Part shown: piece after piece, positions 4,781 through 7,959 of the stretch
Position numbering within the stretch: the stretch's first letter is position 1
Layout: every line of letters begins with the position of its first letter
Assembly: GCA_002401525.1 (NCBI GenBank)
Contig: NVTH01000141.1
Span: 1,110 to 9,068 of the forward strand
Direction of reading: 5' to 3'
DNA from: Moraxellaceae bacterium
GTDB lineage: Bacteria; Pseudomonadota; Gammaproteobacteria; Pseudomonadales; UBA3067
Length of the DNA stretch: 7,959 bases
Notes under the pieces: generated by a model
The model's input: the letters and a program-made list of their open reading frames with translations, nothing else
Databases searched by the model: none
Told to the model about the DNA's origin: nothing
Program-made: the position numbers and the translations under genes

Positions 4781-6571
4781 ATGAATACAGAAGCGTTAGA
4801 CGTGACAGCAATGCAACAAGATTTGGCCCGTTCGGGGGCCGTGATTGAATTGTTTAACAAATTTGGTGAATCACTTTTTACTATTCAAATCACTGCCGAT
4901 GAGATCCCTACACTTTGGGTCAGTAGAGCGCATAGTTATGGCGTGCTAAATTTCTTAAGAAATAATATTAACCAACCATATCTCTTATTATATGATTTAA
5001 CCGCCATCGATGAGCGTCATCGTGATCATCGAGAGGGCCAACCCAGCAGTGAATTTACTGTTCTTTATCATCTGATTTCCCCTTCACGTAATGACGACAT
5101 TCGGATTAAAGTGGCCCTCGATGATGCTGATTTAGTCTTGTCTACCGTTTCAACTTTGTGGCGTTCGGCCAATTGGTACGAACGCGAAGTGTGGGACATG
5201 TTTGGCATTGTGTTTGAAGGCCATCCAAACCTGCATCGAATTCTAATGCCGTCCACCTGGAAGGGCCATCCGTTAAGAAAAGAACACCCCTGCCGTGCCA
5301 CCGAAATGGAAGATTTTAATCTTACCGATGAATGGGTGGAGGAGGAGCAAGAGGCGTTGCGGTTTGACCCGGAAAAGTGGGGCATTGAAACCGACACCGG
5401 CAAAGACACCGATTACATGTATTTAAATCTGGGGCCTAATCATCCCAGTGCCCACGGTGCGTTTCGAGTAATGATGCAATTGGAAGGGGAGGAAATAATT
5501 AATTCCGTGGCGGAGATTGGATTTCATCACCGTGGTGCAGAAAAAATTGGTGAACGGCAGTCTTGGCATAGTTACATTCCTTACACCGATCGCGTCGATT
5601 ATGTCGCGGGGGTGATGAATAATTTACCCTACGTATTATCCCTCGAAAAAATGGCGGGCATTGTTGTTCCTGAGCGCGCCAAAGTAATTCGCATCATGCT
5701 TTGTGAACTTTCTCGAATCATGAGCCATTTATTATTCTACGGCACCTTTGCGCAGGACTTAGGCCAGATGTCGCCTGTGCTGTATATGTTTATCGATCGC
5801 GAGAAGGGCTACAAAATTATTGAAGCCATCACGGGCGGTCGCCAACATCCAAGCTGGTTTCGAATTGGCGGCGTGGCTCAGGATTTACCTCGCGGTTGGG
5901 ACAAAATGGTCGCGGAATTTGTGGACTATCTTCCCAAGCGTCTTGATCATTACAACGACATGGTGATGAGGAATTCCATCGTTAAACAACGCTCCAAAGG
6001 CTTGGGCAGTTTCACCACCGAAGAAGGTTGGGATTGGGCCGCCACAGGACCGATGTTACGCGCTACGGGTTGTGATTGGGATATTCGTAAAAAGCGCCCT
6101 TACGCAGGCTACGATCAATTTGAATTTGAAGTGCCCGAAGGCGTCAACGGCGATATTTATGACCGTTGCGCAGTGCGAGTGGAAGAGATGCGTCAAAGCA
6201 TCCGCATTATTAAACAGTGTTTGGATAATATGCCTGAAGGCCCGTATAAAGCCGACCACCGTCTGACCACGCCGCCGCCAAAAGAGCTTGCCATGCAGGA
6301 CATCGAAACCCTAATTCAACATTTCACCACCGTGACTTGGGGCCCGGTGATTCCTCCTGGGGAATGCGTGGTGCCGATTGAAGCCACCAAAGGCATGAAC
6401 GGCTATTACCTTATCAGTGATGGCAGCACCTCGTCCTATCGAACACGCATAAGAACCCCATCGTTTGCACATTTACAAATGGTGCCGTTTATGGGCAATG
6501 GCCTGATGATAGCCGATTTAATCGCCATTATTGCCAGCATTGATTTTGTAATGGCGGACGTGGATCGCTGA
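4781..6571 (+). CDS. nuoCD: NuoCD, fused NADH:quinone oxidoreductase subunits C and D
   Basis: The product is 596 aa, the same size class as E. coli NuoCD. Residues 1-175 are the NuoC (30 kDa) part, with [19 protein letters not shown] at 133-151. About 175-210 is a charged linker, and about 211-596 is the NuoD (49 kDa) part, beginning [15 protein letters not shown] (215-229) and ending [10 protein letters not shown]. NuoD and NuoB form the quinone-reduction pocket. His225 (in SAHG) and Tyr274 (in YTDRVDY) align by spacing with bovine 49-kDa His59 and Tyr108, which contact the quinone head, so the site looks intact. The ATG is fixed by an in-frame TAA at 4772-4774. The Shine-Dalgarno is weak (at most GGA at 4768-4770). 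It lies 82 bp after nuoB. The fusion is the normal gammaproteobacterial arrangement, not a novelty. Confidence 0.97.
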   Translation: MNTEALDVTAMQQDLARSGAVIELFNKFGESLFTIQITADEIPTLWVSRAHSYGVLNFLRNNINQPYLLLYDLTAIDERHRDHREGQPSSEFTVLYHLISPSRNDDIRIKVALDDADLVLSTVSTLWRSANWYEREVWDMFGIVFEGHPNLHRILMPSTWKGHPLRKEHPCRATEMEDFNLTDEWVEEEQEALRFDPEKWGIETDTGKDTDYMYLNLGPNHPSAHGAFRVMMQLEGEEIINSVAEIGFHHRGAEKIGERQSWHSYIPYTDRVDYVAGVMNNLPYVLSLEKMAGIVVPERAKVIRIMLCELSRIMSHLLFYGTFAQDLGQMSPVLYMFIDREKGYKIIEAITGGRQHPSWFRIGGVAQDLPRGWDKMVAEFVDYLPKRLDHYNDMVMRNSIVKQRSKGLGSFTTEEGWDWAATGPMLRATGCDWDIRKKRPYAGYDQFEFEVPEGVNGDIYDRCAVRVEEMRQSIRIIKQCLDNMPEGPYKADHRLTTPPPKELAMQDIETLIQHFTTVTWGPVIPPGECVVPIEATKGMNGYYLISDGSTSSYRTRIRTPSFAHLQMVPFMGNGLMIADLIAIIASIDFVMADVDR

Positions 6572-6629
6572 CAGAAAACTAAATCCCATAACCGATGGTT
6601 GGTGAAAATAATACGCTTAAGGTGATTTC

Positions 6630-7151
6630 ATGATTGAGGTAGTTGAAATAACAGAAGTGGCAGATCGAGTGGGGCCCGCGGGCATATTAAGCGCAGAAGA
6701 AATTAAACAAATTGATCACAACCTAAGTCACTACGATAACAATCGCGCCGTCACCATTGAAGCGTTAAAAATAGTTCAAAGGCAACGCGGTTGGGTGTCC
6801 GACGAATCTTTGCAATCTGTCGCCGGTTATCTGAAATTATCCGCCGCAGAAGTAGAAGGCGTGGCGACGTTTTATAATCTAATTTATCGGCAGCCCGTGG
6901 GCAAAAATGTAGTTCGAATTTGTGACAGCGTGACCTGTTGGTTTATGGGCTATGAAGAAATTCGAGACAGCTTAAAAGAAGAATTGAAACTTGAATACGG
7001 CCAAATGAGCGATGACGGTCAATTTACACTATTGCCGGGTCCCTGCATGGGCGCCTGTGATTGTGCTCCGGTAATGATTGTGAATGATGATTTGCACACC
7101 CATGTGGACGCTCAGAAGGCGAAAACCATTGTAAGAGAATATAAAAAATAG
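6630..7151 (+). CDS. nuoE: NuoE, NADH:quinone oxidoreductase subunit E ([2Fe-2S] N1a)
   Basis: The product is 173 aa (E. coli 166). It is a helical N-terminal domain (about 20-85, with GWVSDESLQ and EGVATFYNLIY) followed by a thioredoxin-like [2Fe-2S] domain. The ligand cysteines are all present: Cys98 and Cys103 in ICDSVTCWFMG, Cys139 and Cys143 in GPCMGACDCAP; an additional Cys145 follows. NuoE pairs with NuoF at the tip of the peripheral arm; N1a is the off-path cluster close to the FMN. The start has a good Shine-Dalgarno, AAGGTGA at 6619-6625. The spacing after nuoCD is 58 bp. The stop codon TAG (7149-7151) lies inside the first unit of an 11-bp tandem repeat that continues into the spacer before nuoF, so the last residues (EYKK) border slippage-prone DNA. 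Confidence 0.96.
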   Translation: MIEVVEITEVADRVGPAGILSAEEIKQIDHNLSHYDNNRAVTIEALKIVQRQRGWVSDESLQSVAGYLKLSAAEVEGVATFYNLIYRQPVGKNVVRICDSVTCWFMGYEEIRDSLKEELKLEYGQMSDDGQFTLLPGPCMGACDCAPVMIVNDDLHTHVDAQKAKTIVREYKK

Positions 7152-7193
7152 TTAAAAAATAGTTAAAAAATAGTTAAAAAACAGTTAAAAAAA
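7143..7193. repeat. 11-bp tandem repeat spanning the nuoE stop codon (4 units)
   Basis: AAAAAATAGTT occurs three times exactly (7143-7153, 7154-7164, 7165-7175), then once as AAAAAACAGTT (7176-7186), followed by A7 (7187-7193). The first unit contains the nuoE stop TAG. Phased A-tracts at an 11-bp period are expected to bend DNA. No GC-rich stem precedes the runs, so it is not a terminator. The near-perfect identity of the copies suggests a recent expansion. Confidence 0.95.
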
Positions 7194-7215
7194 CGAATTA
7201 ATAAATATGTTCATC

Positions 7216-7238
7216 AAATATCATATTCAACGATATTT
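7216..7238. promoter_or_regulatory. Inverted repeat AAATATC-N9-GATATTT in the nuoE-nuoF spacer
   Basis: Perfect 7-bp arms (7216-7222 and 7232-7238) with a 9-base centre, 39 bp before the nuoF ATG. It is all AT except one pair, so it would be weak as an RNA hairpin; it could be an operator or chance in AT-rich sequence. Confidence 0.25.
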
Positions 7239-7277
7239 AATCGACGGTGACATCAATCGGAGTGAATCGCCTAAATC

Positions 7278-7959
7278 ATGGAAACCTCTTTAGCGCAAGT
7301 GACGCCTTTAACGCAAAATATTGGTGAAGGCAAAACAACGCCCGATCTAAGTCAATACCAACAGGCGGGTGGCTATGAGGGACTCAAAAAAGCCGTACAA
7401 CAAAACTCTTCTGAGGTATTAGAAGAAATAAAACAGTCCAATTTAAGAGGGCGGGGCGGAGCGGGGTTTCCCACCGGTTTAAAGTGGAGTTTTGTACCCT
7501 CAGGCGATAATGCACCGAAGACCAAATACGTGGTGTGCAATGCCGATGAAATGGAGCCGGGTACGTTTAAAGACCGCATGTTAATGGAAGGCGATCCTCA
7601 TCAGTTGATTGAAGGCATGGCTATTGCCGCGTACACCATTCAGGCCTCAGTGGGGTACGTATTTTTACGGTTTGAATACACCGAGTCTGCACGTTTGTTG
7701 GAACAGGCAATTGAAGAATGTAAGAAAAACAACTTGCTAGGCAATAATATTTTAGGCACTGGCTTTAATTTCGAGCTTTACGTTCACACCAGTGCGGGCC
7801 GTTATATTTGTGGCGAAGGAACCGCACTGTTGAATTCTTTGGAAGGGCGAAGAGGCATCCCCCGAGCTAAACCGCCGTTTCCTCAAGTGGCGGGTTTATG
7901 GGGCAAGCCCACCATTGTCAATAACGTCGAAACTTTTTGCAATATCCCCCACATTATTA
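7278..7959 (+). CDS. nuoF: NuoF, NADH-binding subunit of complex I (5' part, runs off the window)
   Basis: The first 227 codons are present; the frame is still open at the window end, so the C-terminal part with the [4Fe-4S] N3 ligands is not seen. An in-frame TAA at 7272-7274 fixes ATG 7278 as the start; GGAG at 7259-7262 is a rather distant Shine-Dalgarno. NuoF takes hydride from NADH onto FMN. The FMN-binding glycine loop is [14 protein letters not shown] (57-70). The NADH-site segment [14 protein letters not shown] (87-100) keeps Glu93 (E. coli Glu95), and KPPFP and [11 protein letters not shown] are typical. Oddity: the motif [15 protein letters not shown] (173-187) has Gly181 where E. 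coli has Glu183, and Ser172 where E. coli has Gly174. The gap to nuoE is 126 bp and contains a tandem repeat; nuoE and nuoF are usually much closer. Confidence 0.95.
   Translation, partial: METSLAQVTPLTQNIGEGKTTPDLSQYQQAGGYEGLKKAVQQNSSEVLEEIKQSNLRGRGGAGFPTGLKWSFVPSGDNAPKTKYVVCNADEMEPGTFKDRMLMEGDPHQLIEGMAIAAYTIQASVGYVFLRFEYTESARLLEQAIEECKKNNLLGNNILGTGFNFELYVHTSAGRYICGEGTALLNSLEGRRGIPRAKPPFPQVAGLWGKPTIVNNVETFCNIPHII

Noticed and set aside
5068..5409. 113-codon antisense frame inside nuoCD
   Set aside because: It lies wholly within the conserved NuoC core and its translation resembles no protein family; a shadow of the real gene.
4781..6571. nuoC-nuoD gene fusion
   Set aside because: A fused NuoCD is the standard form in E. 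coli, Pseudomonas and many other Gammaproteobacteria.
7143..7193. Intrinsic terminator after nuoE
   Set aside because: A-tracts on the + strand with no stem and no T-run; nuoF must be expressed with the operon.

Overview
This is a chromosomal window from a gammaproteobacterium of moderate to low GC. Three things point there. ScpA/ScpB are present rather than the MukBEF condensin of enteric bacteria. scpA-scpB-rluB is the gene order seen in Pseudomonas-like lineages. NuoC and NuoD are fused into one NuoCD protein, as in E. coli and Pseudomonas. The AT-rich spacers suggest a marine or environmental lineage (Oceanospirillales/Cellvibrionales-like), but the genus cannot be fixed from the sequence alone.

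Layout. (1) Bases 1-2113, + strand: the 3' end of scpA, scpB (overlapping scpA by ATGA) and rluB, a chromosome-segregation plus 23S rRNA pseudouridine-synthase cluster, closed by a strong bidirectional terminator at 2154-2182. (2) 2230-2661, - strand: a two-CBS-domain protein that converges on the same terminator. (3) 2662-3496: an unusually long gene-free stretch of about 835 bp. It holds several families of 11-12 bp tandem repeats, two copies of the palindrome TGATTAATCA, a hairpin that presents AAGGAG in its loop, two candidate promoters and an operator-like inverted repeat. It is the nuo control region. (4) 3497-7959, + strand: nuoA, nuoB, nuoCD, nuoE and the first part of nuoF, which runs off the window. 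These encode subunits of the proton-pumping NADH:quinone oxidoreductase (complex I).

How the genes work together. NuoE and NuoF form the NADH-oxidising tip (FMN and [2Fe-2S] N1a). NuoB and the NuoC/NuoD parts form the connecting arm with cluster N2 and the quinone pocket. NuoA is part of the membrane arm at the quinone-site junction. The remaining nuo genes should follow to the right.

The gene content is ordinary housekeeping, and I do not see an undescribed defence or mobile system. The noteworthy signals are these. NuoF has Gly where E. coli has Glu183, a position linked to NADH/NADPH discrimination. NuoB has Gln in place of the usual Pro two residues before a cluster N2 cysteine. A perfect 18-bp palindrome lies in an enlarged nuoA-nuoB gap. 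The intergenic and tail-coding DNA repeatedly shows short tandem repeats of about one helical turn.
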